Source of the DNA: JAGOEY01 sp017997515
GTDB lineage: Bacteria; Pseudomonadota; Gammaproteobacteria; Burkholderiales; Burkholderiaceae_C
Direction of reading: 5' to 3'
Length of the DNA stretch: 64,000 nucleotides
Assembly (NCBI GenBank): GCA_026314275.1
Contig: CP111109.1
Location: 3,410,001 to 3,474,000, forward strand
The translations under genes were made by a program, and so were the position numbers. Positions 39,820-48,600 of this stretch are shown here, piece by piece (within the stretch, counting starts at the first letter, position 1; the number at the start of each line of letters is the position of its first letter). The notes below the pieces were generated by a model. It saw only the letters and a list, made by a program, of their open reading frames with translations. It did no database searches and was not told the origin of the DNA.

Positions 39820-41190
39820 CTAGGGCGAAGGCGGCACAGAGGGTGCCGCCGCGACCTGCGGTTCAATCTTGCTGACCACCCGTGCCGACCGCTCAAAGCT
39901 CCAGTAGGCCGACGCCCAGTCTCCCAGCACCACCAACCGGTTACGGAAGCCGATCAGGAAATAGACGTGGGCCAACAGCCAGAAGATTCACGCAAAGTAG
40001 CCGCTGAAACGCATTGGCCCCAACGGTGAATCCAGGTCCACCACCGCAGCGTGGCGGCCGATGGTGGCCAGGTTGCCGTAGTCGGCGTAGTGGAAGGGTG
40101 TGGTGGCTTCACCCGCCAGACGGCGCAGAATGTTGCGGGCAGCGGCGCGGCCCATCTGTTTGGCAGCCGGTGACACGCCGGGCACAGCGGTGGGCTCCTT
40201 GCCCTGGGTGTGGCTCTGGGCGCTGGCCAGGTCACCCACCACGCTGATCTCGGGGTGGCCGGGCAGGGCCAGGTCGGGCAGCACTTTCACGCGGCCGGCG
40301 CGGTCGGTTTCGGCACCGGCGGCTGTGGCCAACAAACGGCCCAGCGGCGAGGCCGCCACACCCGCAGCCCAGATGATGCATTTGCTATCAATACGAGAGC
40401 TGCTTGCGTCCGTCCCTTCTGCGATGGAGGCAGTTTTGACCATTAATCCATCGGCATCAATCGCCGTCACACTCGCGCCGAGCCGCACCTGCACACCCAG
40501 CTTTTCGAGCTGCTGGCGCGCCCGTTCGCTGAGCGTGGGTGGCATCGCCTGCAGCACCCGCGGCCCGGCCTCGACCAGCAGCACCTGGGCGCTGGACGGG
40601 TCGATGCGGCGGAATTCGCCGGGCAGCGTGTGGCGCGCAATTTCGGCCAGCGTGCCCGCCATCTCCACCCCGGTTGGCCCGGCACCAATCACCACAAAGG
40701 TCAGCCAGGCGGCACGGCGGGCGGGGTCATTTTCTTTCTCGGCCGACTCGAAGGCCAGCAGCACGCGGCGGCGGATCTCGAACGCGTCTTCCAGTGTTTT
40801 CAGGCCCGGCGCGTGCGGTGCCCAGTCGTCGTGGCCGAAGTAGCTGTGGGTGGCACCGGCGGCAACGATCAGGTGGTCGTACGCCAGCGTGGAGCCGTCG
40901 CGCAATTGCACCTGGCGCAGGCTTGTGTCGATGTGGGTGACTTCCCCCAGCAGCGTGGTCAGGTTGGCTTGTTTGCGCAGAATGTTGCGGATCGGCGCGG
41001 CGATGGCCGGGGCCGACAAACCCGCCGTGGCCACCTGGTAGAGCAGGGGCTGGAACAGGTGGTGGTTGGTCTTGTCCACCAGCGTCACATCCACCGCCTG
41101 CCCGGCCAGCGCCTTGGCCGCTTCCAGCCCGCCGAAGCCGCCGCCGATGATGAGGATGCGGGGCAGGGTGGGGGCGGTGGGGGTGTTCAT
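39820..41190 (-). pseudogene. ndh: Type II NADH dehydrogenase with in-frame stop
   Basis: The main frame (39988-41190, 400 residues) is an NDH-2-like FAD protein: FAD site RILIIGGGFGGLEAAKALAG, YDHLIVAAGATHSYFG, NADH site VVIGAGPTGVEMAGTLAEIA and VVGDLASAQ. It stops after RFSGYFA at a TGA (39988-39990). The same frame continues with IFWLLAHVYFLIGFRNRLVV and SAYWSFERSARVVSKIEP to a TAG at 39820. Family members have a Trp codon where the TGA stands, so this is a single-base nonsense change or a sequencing error. The lost ~55 residues include the membrane-anchoring helix. Confidence 0.85.
40380..40442 (+). repeat. Dispersed mini-repeat A inside ndh
   Basis: Plus strand TTTGCTATCAATACGAGAGC, TGCTTGCGTCC, TCTGCGATGGAGGCAGTTTT. 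It is antisense to ndh and adds about 20 codons between the VTAIDADGLM and IIWAAGVAASP segments without breaking the frame. Confidence 0.65.
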
Positions 41191-41226
41191 GCGCCCATGG
41201 TACACAGGCGGTGGCAAGGCCCGTTT

Positions 41227-41296
41227 TAAGATAAAAACAGGCTTTTGCGCTTACACAGCAGGCGCTAGCAGCTATGTTATTCGTAGCAAGCTGTGC
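41227..41296 (-). repeat. Dispersed mini-repeat A, intergenic copy between ndh and MDR gene
   Basis: The minus strand reads ACATAGCTGCTAGCGCCTGC, GTAAGCGCAAAAGCCTGTTT. It lies just upstream of ndh. Confidence 0.78.
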
Positions 41297-41305
41297 CCCG
41301 CAGGC

Positions 41306-42343
41306 TCAGTCGCTGGCCACCTGCAGCACCAGCTTGCCAAAGTTTTCGCCGGTGAACAGTTTGGTCAGTGTTTCGGGGAAGGTGTTGAGGCCGACCACCA
41401 CGTCTTCCTTGCTCTTCATCTGGCCACTCTTCAGGTAAGCCGCCATCTCGGTGATGGCCAGGTGGTAACGGTCGGCGTAGTCGAACACGACGATACCTTC
41501 CATGCGTGCGCGGTTCACCAGCAGGCTCAGGTAGTTCTTCGGGCCTTGCACGGGTGTGGTGTTGTTGTACTGGCTGATCGCGCCGCAGATGATGATGCGG
41601 GCCTTGCGCGCCAGTTTGGCCAGCACGGTGTCGAGGATTTCGCCGCCGACGTTGTCGAAGTAGATGTCCACCCCTTTGGGGCAGTGTTCCTTCAGGCCGT
41701 CGCGCACGGCAGACGGGCCGGCCTTGTAGTCGATACAGGCGTCAAAACCCAGCTCGTTCACCACCCAGTCGCACTTGGCCTTGCCGCCCGCAATACCGAC
41801 CACGCGGCAGCCCTTGATTTTGGCCAGCTGGCCCACCGTCTGGCCCACGGCACCAGCCGCACCCGACACCACCACGGTTTCACCCGCCTGGGGCTGGCCC
41901 ACGTCCATCAGGCCAAAGTACCCGGTCATGCCCGGCATACCCAGCACGTTGAGCCACTGGGTGGCGGAGCCCACACGCAGGTCGATCTTGACCAGGCCGT
42001 TGCGCGGGATCTGCTCTTGCGGCACCAGGATGTACTCCTGCACACCCAGCGTGCCGTACACATGGTCACCCACGGCAAAAGCCGGGTTCTTCGAGGCAAT
42101 CACCTGGCCGACACCACCGGCCCGCATCACTTCGTCGATACCCACGGGCGGGATGTAACTCTTGCCTTCGTTCATCCAGCCGCGCATGGCCGGGTCGAGC
42201 GACAGCGACAGGGTTTTGACCAGCACACCACCGTCGGCAGGCTCAGCCACCGTCTCGGTGGTGAAGGCAAAGTTGGCGCGGGTGGCAATACCCTGTGGGC
42301 GGCTGGCCAGGCGAACCTGGTGGTTGATGAGAGCGGTGGACAT
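41306..42343 (-). CDS. NADP-dependent MDR oxidoreductase (CurA/leukotriene B4 dehydrogenase-like)
   Basis: A 345-residue zinc-independent medium-chain dehydrogenase. It has the DPAMRGWMNEGKSYIPPVGI segment, GMTGYFGLMDVGQPQAGETV, the NADP site VVSGAAGAVGQTVGQLA and the DIYFDNVGGEILD motif of the family. Related enzymes reduce conjugated enones such as curcumin or prostaglandin intermediates; the substrate here is unknown. ATG 42343 is chosen because conserved sequence starts there, with GGAG upstream. Confidence 0.9.
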   Translation of the reverse strand: MSTALINHQVRLASRPQGIATRANFAFTTETVAEPADGGVLVKTLSLSLDPAMRGWMNEGKSYIPPVGIDEVMRAGGVGQVIASKNPAFAVGDHVYGTLGVQEYILVPQEQIPRNGLVKIDLRVGSATQWLNVLGMPGMTGYFGLMDVGQPQAGETVVVSGAAGAVGQTVGQLAKIKGCRVVGIAGGKAKCDWVVNELGFDACIDYKAGPSAVRDGLKEHCPKGVDIYFDNVGGEILDTVLAKLARKARIIICGAISQYNNTTPVQGPKNYLSLLVNRARMEGIVVFDYADRYHLAITEMAAYLKSGQMKSKEDVVVGLNTFPETLTKLFTGENFGKLVLQVASD

Positions 42344-42506
42344 GGGGGAGTCTCCTGTTGGGGGCATGGGGATGCGCAGAGCGCGGATTGCGATGGTAGT
42401 GGCCCCGGGCCGGGGCCGCCGTTGCCAAAGCGACAGCGTTGGTGGGTGGCTGGGGCAGGGCAGAACGAGACGTTATGCTCGGTGCCCGCACTTCTGCTTG
42501 TACGCC

Positions 42507-43265
42507 ATGACCGACACTTTCCTGCCGCCGCTGACCCCACCCGACCACCTGATGCCCCAGCTGCGCACGCAGGGGTATGCCGTGCTGGGTGCGGCGGCCG
42601 TGGCGGCGCTGGCGGGGGTGGACCTGGCTGCCCTGCGGGCGCTGGAGGGCGACTGGGCCGACCTGCCGCCCGACCTGTACCTCAAAGACGGTGGCCGTTA
42701 CCGCCGCCGCCGCCATGCCTGTTTTGTGGTGGACCCCAACCAGCCCACCCAGGCCACACGCACACCCGACCGTGCCCACTGGCAGCCGGTGGAGTACAAC
42801 GCCTTACACGGCGGCATGGAGCGCTGGTTTGCCCCGATGCTGGAGACAACGACCCAGCAGGCAGCGTGGCTGAAACTGCTGGGCTGGCTGGGCCAGGTGG
42901 CGTCGGATCTGAAGTCCGCCCCCCAGCAGCCCTGGTTTCTGGAAGCGCACCAGTTCCGCATCGACACCACCGACGGCATCGGCCGCCCCACACCTGAGGG
43001 CGCACACCGCGACGGTGTGGACCTGGTGGCGGTGTTTCTGGTGGGCCGCGCAGGTATCAAGGGCGGCGAAACCCGGGTGTTTGAAGCCGCCGGGCCCAAC
43101 GGCCAGCGTTTCACCCTCACCGAGCCCTGGTCGCTGCTGCTGCTGGACGATGCCCGCGTCATCCATGAGTCCACCCCGATCCAGCCCACCGGCGCAGAAG
43201 GGCACCGCGACACGCTGGTGGTTACCTGCCGTGCCAAGGGGTTTCAGGAAGACGGCGTCGTCTGA
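42507..43265 (+). CDS. 2OG-Fe dioxygenase family protein
   Basis: A 252-residue protein resembling the 2OG-Fe(II) dioxygenase family of PF10014. The metal ligands are visible as EGAHRDGVDLVAVF (His-X-Asp) and DDARVIHESTPI (distal His), and RDTLVVT near the end probably holds the 2-oxoglutarate-binding Arg. RRRRHACFVV and FEAHQFRI-type segments (here FLEAHQFRID) also fit. Related enzymes hydroxylate free amino acids, but the substrate here is unknown. ATG 42507 is chosen; a longer frame upstream is antisense to the MDR gene. Confidence 0.75.
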   Translation: MTDTFLPPLTPPDHLMPQLRTQGYAVLGAAAVAALAGVDLAALRALEGDWADLPPDLYLKDGGRYRRRRHACFVVDPNQPTQATRTPDRAHWQPVEYNALHGGMERWFAPMLETTTQQAAWLKLLGWLGQVASDLKSAPQQPWFLEAHQFRIDTTDGIGRPTPEGAHRDGVDLVAVFLVGRAGIKGGETRVFEAAGPNGQRFTLTEPWSLLLLDDARVIHESTPIQPTGAEGHRDTLVVTCRAKGFQEDGVV

Positions 43266-43422
43266 CACGGTGGCGCGCCCGTGCGGGGTAAGGTGGGGCT
43301 GCAAGAGAAGGCCCCGGATGGGGCACTGACGGCACAGCTTTTGATCCAGCGCATTGTCTGCAACAAAGCACCGTGGCAAGCTGTGGCTGCGATGTTCATC
43401 AACCCCAACAGGAGGTAACACC

Positions 43423-43860
43423 ATGTTCAAGCAAATTCTGGTTCCTATTGACGGCTCCGCCACCGCCTCGCTGGCGGTGTCCAAAGCCATTGGCCTGGCC
43501 CAGGCTTTTGGCAGCACGGTCACGGCCATCTACGTGATCGACCCGTACCCGTTCACTGGCGTCGGCACCGAGTTCGCCTACGGCCAGGACCAGTACCTCG
43601 CCGCCGCCAAAGCCGAAGCCGCTACCTCGCTGGAGACAGCCCGTGCAACGTTGCAGGCGGCAGGTGTGAATGCGGGTTCCTTGGTGGTAGACGGTCACTC
43701 AGTGCACCGCAGCATTCTGGAAACGGCCCAGAACATCGGTGCCGACCTGATCGTCATGGGCTCCCACGGCCGCCGTGGCATCGAGAAACTGGTGCTGGGC
43801 AGTGTGACGCAGCGGGTGCTGGGGGATGCACATCTGCCGGTGCTGGTGGTGCGGGATTGA
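43423..43860 (+). CDS. Universal stress protein (UspA family)
   Basis: A 145-residue single Usp domain starting FKQILVPIDGSATASLAV, with the ATP-binding pattern IVMGSHGRRGIEKLVLGSVT and ending HLPVLVVRD. The start is fixed by AGGAGG eight bases upstream. It stands alone next to the defence-like cassette on the opposite strand. Confidence 0.93.
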   Translation: MFKQILVPIDGSATASLAVSKAIGLAQAFGSTVTAIYVIDPYPFTGVGTEFAYGQDQYLAAAKAEAATSLETARATLQAAGVNAGSLVVDGHSVHRSILETAQNIGADLIVMGSHGRRGIEKLVLGSVTQRVLGDAHLPVLVVRD

Positions 43861-43979
43861 ATGGGACTTTTGTTCCTCACGCGGAGCCGCCCTTTGGATT
43901 TTCTCGGCAGGCCTGGAGCCACGTCTTTAAGCAGATCAGAGGTGCTCGGTTCAGTCGAGCTGCCCGTCGTCTCGACATA

Positions 43980-44011
43980 AAAGGGTGGCGGTAATTTGCC
44001 CGCCACCCTTT
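43980..44011 (-). terminator. Terminator at end of helicase-methylase-ATPase cassette
   Basis: A 12-bp perfect stem (AAAGGGTGGCGG paired with CCGCCACCCTTT, 8-base loop) followed on the minus strand by TTTTATG. It lies 14 bases after the ATPase stop. It may also act for uspA from the other side. Confidence 0.85.
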
Positions 44012-44025
44012 GGGCTGTCTGCACG

Positions 44026-45552
44026 CTATTTCTTCCCTGCCAGATCCAAAAACTTTTCCACTGCATTTGTCGCATCCACAACTTCTTGCCTTGGAATGTT
44101 GGGTGCACTCGGGTGGGAATAGGGGTTCATCACCACGTTCTTGAACAATTCAATTTGTTGCAGGCATGAAAGCCAATCAGCTAGGGGAACCTTTGTGGGG
44201 GGCTGCGCTATTTTTATGGCATCCAACAAATCCTGAGCCTGATGGTCTTTGGAATCCACCTTGTAGTTCAGCTTCACTTTTTGAAACTCGCAGCCGCCGC
44301 GTAGCCCATATTCAAAAGCCTGCCGCGTGTAGTTGGCCGCAGCCTCAACATAGCCCAATGCCAACAATGCACGTCCCTTGGCAAGCAGCGCTTTGGCGGG
44401 TCTGCTTTCTGTTTTTCGCACAATGGGCATCGGTGAGCCTGCCAACGGGTCGCCCTCATAAATCTCGTAGTTAGTCCAGTTGTTTGTGGCTGCCAGTTGA
44501 TGGCGTGCCAAGTCAAACCATGTTTTGTCGTGGGTCAGCAGAACGACCTGCCAACCTGCGAAGTGGCTGTCCAGCAGCTTGAGCAGTGGAAGCCGGTTGG
44601 AGTGATCTAACCCAATCAGGACATCGTCCAGCACCATCAGCTTCAAATGCGGCGTGGTTTGTGGCGCGCATGCTAATCGTGCACCCAAATACAGTGCCAG
44701 GGCCAGGGCGGATTGCCTGGCCTCATTCAAATAAAGTTGTGGCCTCTCAACCGGTTGCCCCCGGTAGGCGACTTGAAGCCCAATGAACTGATGGCTGAAG
44801 TTCTTGTCAGCCCAAGCCTTTGCATAGTTGTACGCTACGGGCGTAAACGTGTAATCCAGGAGAGCCAGCCCATTCGGGCTGAGTGTGGTCAGAATGTTCT
44901 GGGCCTCCACCTTGAGCAGGCCAAGTGCTTTTTGCATCGCGTTATTAAACGCATCACACCGTCCTATACAAATAGCCAGCCTCTTGGGCGTGTTGCGCAC
45001 AGGTTTACCCTCCAATACAGCCTGCCACAGCTCTCGGATGGTTTTGTTGGTTGCCAAATCAAGGTAGTCTGCCAAGAACCCATAAACCGCAAGTTCAAAC
45101 AGATTGATAGCCTCATCGCCATGTCTGTAGTTTGTGTTCAGCAAGCTGCGGTAGTCCAGCAGTGCGCTGAACTTGGCCGCTTCTGCCACAGCAGCATTGG
45201 GCGGTTGCATCTGCGTTGGGTGAAGCACCATCGCTGTGGGTCCCTGTGCCGAGGGGGTGCCCAACACCTGCAAAGCCCCAGCACCCACATGCCAACGGGC
45301 TTGGCTGGCGTCGTCAAAATCCACCTGTACAGCCACCGTGCCGATACCAAGCGCTGAAAAAGAATTGCGCAATGCAGCTAACTCGGGTGGCTTGCCTACT
45401 GCAAAAAACCCACGCAGTGCATGGAACAGCGAGCTCTTGCCACTGCCGTTCTCCCCGTAAACCAGCAGGTTCTTGCTATCCAGCTCAAACTTGGCAGGTG
45501 CCGGGCCGGGGAAGGCACGAAAGTCGGTGAGGCTGAGGGTTTTAATCTTCAC
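44026..45552 (-). CDS. SMC/RecF-like AAA ATPase of the defence-like cassette
   Basis: A 508-residue ATPase. The start is short and RecF-like (IKTLSLTDFRAFPG), Walker A is LLVYGENGSGKSSLFHALRG at about 29-48, the signature-like region is LYLNEARQSALALALYLGAR, and Walker B is LKLMVLDDVLIGLD followed by VVLLTHDKTWFD. The arrangement is that of AAA_15/OLD-like ATPases, with only short linking helices between the two nucleotide-binding halves. A ~140-residue C-terminal helical region has no known match. The GTG start at 45552 is chosen because GGGAG lies five bases upstream and the fold begins there. It is the last gene of the cassette. Confidence 0.8.
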   Translation of the reverse strand: MKIKTLSLTDFRAFPGPAPAKFELDSKNLLVYGENGSGKSSLFHALRGFFAVGKPPELAALRNSFSALGIGTVAVQVDFDDASQARWHVGAGALQVLGTPSAQGPTAMVLHPTQMQPPNAAVAEAAKFSALLDYRSLLNTNYRHGDEAINLFELAVYGFLADYLDLATNKTIRELWQAVLEGKPVRNTPKRLAICIGRCDAFNNAMQKALGLLKVEAQNILTTLSPNGLALLDYTFTPVAYNYAKAWADKNFSHQFIGLQVAYRGQPVERPQLYLNEARQSALALALYLGARLACAPQTTPHLKLMVLDDVLIGLDHSNRLPLLKLLDSHFAGWQVVLLTHDKTWFDLARHQLAATNNWTNYEIYEGDPLAGSPMPIVRKTESRPAKALLAKGRALLALGYVEAAANYTRQAFEYGLRGGCEFQKVKLNYKVDSKDHQAQDLLDAIKIAQPPTKVPLADWLSCLQQIELFKNVVMNPYSHPSAPNIPRQEVVDATNAVEKFLDLAGKK

Positions 45553-45571
45553 GTTGCTCCCATTGAACTCA

Positions 45572-45630
45572 CTATGTATTTGATAGCTTATTGCGCTTAT
45601 TCCACAAGGGCTGGGGCTTATTTCATGCCT
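45572..45630 (+). repeat. Dispersed mini-repeat A, copy between methylase and ATPase genes
   Basis: Plus strand TATTTGATAGCTTATTGCGC, AAGGGCTGGGGCTTATTTCA. It fills most of the 70-bp gap between the methylase stop and the ATPase start. Confidence 0.75.
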
Positions 45631-48600
45631 CACCTTCAATCAGACGCACTACCTCCAGCGTTTGCAGCTCAAACAACTGACCATAGATGGGGTGGCGAGG
45701 GTGGAAGATTTCGGCGGCCACTGCCTGCGCGTCCATGCCGTCGTGGATACCTGCTGCAGTGCAGGCATCGAACAGGTGGATGTTTATGGCGTGAAGGTCT
45801 TCGGGAAAGAAGAGTTCGTAGACCAGGCCGTTGAGGAGGCGCTCGTATTCGGGGCGGCTGATATCTGCGGTCACTGCAATCACGATGCACTCAATAACGG
45901 CGATCTGGTCTGTGCTCGCCCTTGGGATTGGAATTTGCCCTGAGTATCGTGGCTCAAAGTCAAAAAATCCGCCCTGCTTTGTTGAGAAGGTCTGCACTGC
46001 CAGCCATGCGGCTATAGCGGAATTCACACAAGCAGCGGCGAGGGCTGCGGACGGCGGAAGGAAAATCGTGCTTTTGTTATTGCTGAAATAGCCAGTCTGG
46101 TCAACCGCCGCCATAGGTGTTGCAGCAATCGCTGGAACGATGATCTTGGGTAGCAGGAATTCTTCCCAATAAGCAATGTTGTCCTGGATGTGAAACCACT
46201 CATAGGACCCCGCTTTGCGGCCGGGCCAAGCCCCTTGCGTCTTGTCGTCCCACGCATCTGGTTTGGCTTCAAGCTGCTTACGAAACGCTTGCAAATGGGC
46301 TTTGACGGCCGGGTAGCCGTCAATGTCGATACCACGCCGCGTGAAGATTAGCCACAGGTCTTGCGACTCCACATTCCAACGTTTGACATCCCGTCCACGC
46401 AAAAACGGCTTGATAATGTCCGCCGACTTGGGGTCTTGCACTACCAGTGCATCGCGCTGTTCGCGTGTGATGACGAACGCCTCGTTCAACCCAGTCAATA
46501 CACCGCGGTAGAACCGCCCCTTGCAATACTCACCAAGCGGCTGACCGGCCTTGCGAATGCGGGCCAACAATTGGCGTTTGGTGGGTGGCTCCAACTGCCA
46601 GCCATCACGCTTAAGGTCCTGCTGAGGCACGTTAAATCGCTCGGCGGCAAACACGTCTGGGAAATCGCTCACGCGGTAGTTGACGTTGCTACTGTCCCAG
46701 TTCAACACTGCCACATCGTTTTTCACATCGCTCTGTGGCACCGCCTTGTCGCGCTTGGTCGCAATGACGATGGTGGGATAAGCCAGCGCGTCAAACACGG
46801 CTTCGTCGCCAAAGTCGATGATCTGGCGCAGCTCGGTGTGCGTGACCATGTATTCGCGCAAGGCGGTACCGTATTTGGCGCGGAACCATTTGTTGCTGGT
46901 GATGAAACTCAGGCAGCCATGGGGGTTGAGCAACTGGAACGAGCGCTCATAAAAGTACACAAACAAATCTGCTGTGCCGTTGTACGTGGCGTACTTGGCT
47001 TCTTTGAACTCGGGTTTAAATTCTTTGATTGCTTCTTGTCGCACATAGGGTGGGTTGCCTATGACGATGTCAAACCCACGGTCAAAACCGAACATCAACT
47101 CGGGATCAAAAAAGCGGGCAAACTGGTTTTGATCAAACGGGTCCCACGCGGCTATGCGTTCAGCCAGATCGGGCTTTAAGGTAAGTTCTGCTCTTAGCAA
47201 AGCCACCAGCTCATCGCGCAGCTTGAGGATGCGCTCTTTCCGTTTGCGCTTATCTCTAAAGCGCTTGGCGGCAAAGTGACTGGCATTGGCTTCTCGCAAC
47301 TCAGCTTCTTTGTCCTTTACTTGTGACAGGTTCGCCAGTAGATCGTGCTGGGAGTTAACTTTGCTGTTATCACGTGGGATGGGCAGCAAGGTGTTAGCGG
47401 CGACGATCTTGGTTTCTAAGTTGGGCAGTGGTGTAAGACGCTGATGTTCTGTGCCCAGCTTTTGCTCCACAACCAGGCTTATGAAGAAACGCAGTTTTGC
47501 AATCTGCACGGCAATGGGTTGGATGTCCACACCGTAGAGGCACTTTTCAATCAGGTAGAGCTTGCGGGCGTAGTCTGCGTAGTCGGGGTCGGCAAAGTCA
47601 GCATCAAACTTTTCCAGTGTGGCCACCGCGGCGGTGGTTTGCTCGTCGCGCAGGGTGGGGTCTTTGAGCTTTTTGGCGATGGCAAGCTGCTCGGCCAGCG
47701 GGGCGCGGTTTTGGGCTTTCCACAGCGCGTTGTCGGGGTCGAGCTTGCGCAGCACGGCCACCAGCTTTTGCAGCATGCCCATGGGGAAGGCACCGGAGCC
47801 ACAGGCCGGGTCGAGCACGCGCAGGCGCTCTATGGCGGTAATGAGTGTGTGCGTTTCGGCGGTGCTGAAGTCGTGGCTGGTGTGGCGGTAGCTCAGCAGG
47901 TGGCGCAGGCGGTCACCTAATGGGTTTTCTGGCCCACCCACGGCCAAGCCGCCGTGCACCGGGTGGGCCGCTACGGTGTCCAGGTCTAGATCACCGGGGC
48001 CTGTATCCAAGTCCAGTAGCCCATTTGCTACAAATTTCGTAGCTTCTTGCGTAGTCTCCACGGGGGCTAGAGGCCTTTCAAGGTAACAAACCAGGGCTTC
48101 ATCCACCATGTAGTCCACCACTTCGCGCGGGGTGTAGAACGAGCCGCTTTTCTTGCGGGCAGTCGTTTTTGTGTCGGGGTTGTAGCTGGCTAGTAGGTTC
48201 TCAAACACTTTGCCCAGCAGCTCGGGGTCTAGCGCCACCTCTTCTTCAACTGGCGTGTTTTCTTCGATGGTGAACTTGTAGCTGTCAAAAATCTTGAGCA
48301 AGCCGCGAGGCTTGTACTTGCGGTTTTTGGTGCCGAACACGTCGTTCAAATCAACCTCGTCGGCACCATCACCAAAGAACAGTTCGTTAGGGATGTGCAT
48401 GGGGTTTTCTGGCCGCTCCGAGAAACCGTCCACGCGCAGTACGGTTTGTTTGCCCTCAAGGACCACCAGCCCGGCCAGGGTGGGGTCGCGCTGGATGTCG
48501 GCTGGGGTGATGAGTTTGTCCAGACACTCGAACAGGCCACCGTTCAGAAACGGCACTTTGCGGAACAGGGCCAGCGCTGCGTCAGGGTCTTTGAAGTCGC

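Noticed and set aside
41066..42997. 643-codon open frame on the plus strand
   Set aside because: It spans the ends of ndh, the MDR gene and the dioxygenase in wrong frames; composition is that of antisense high-GC DNA.
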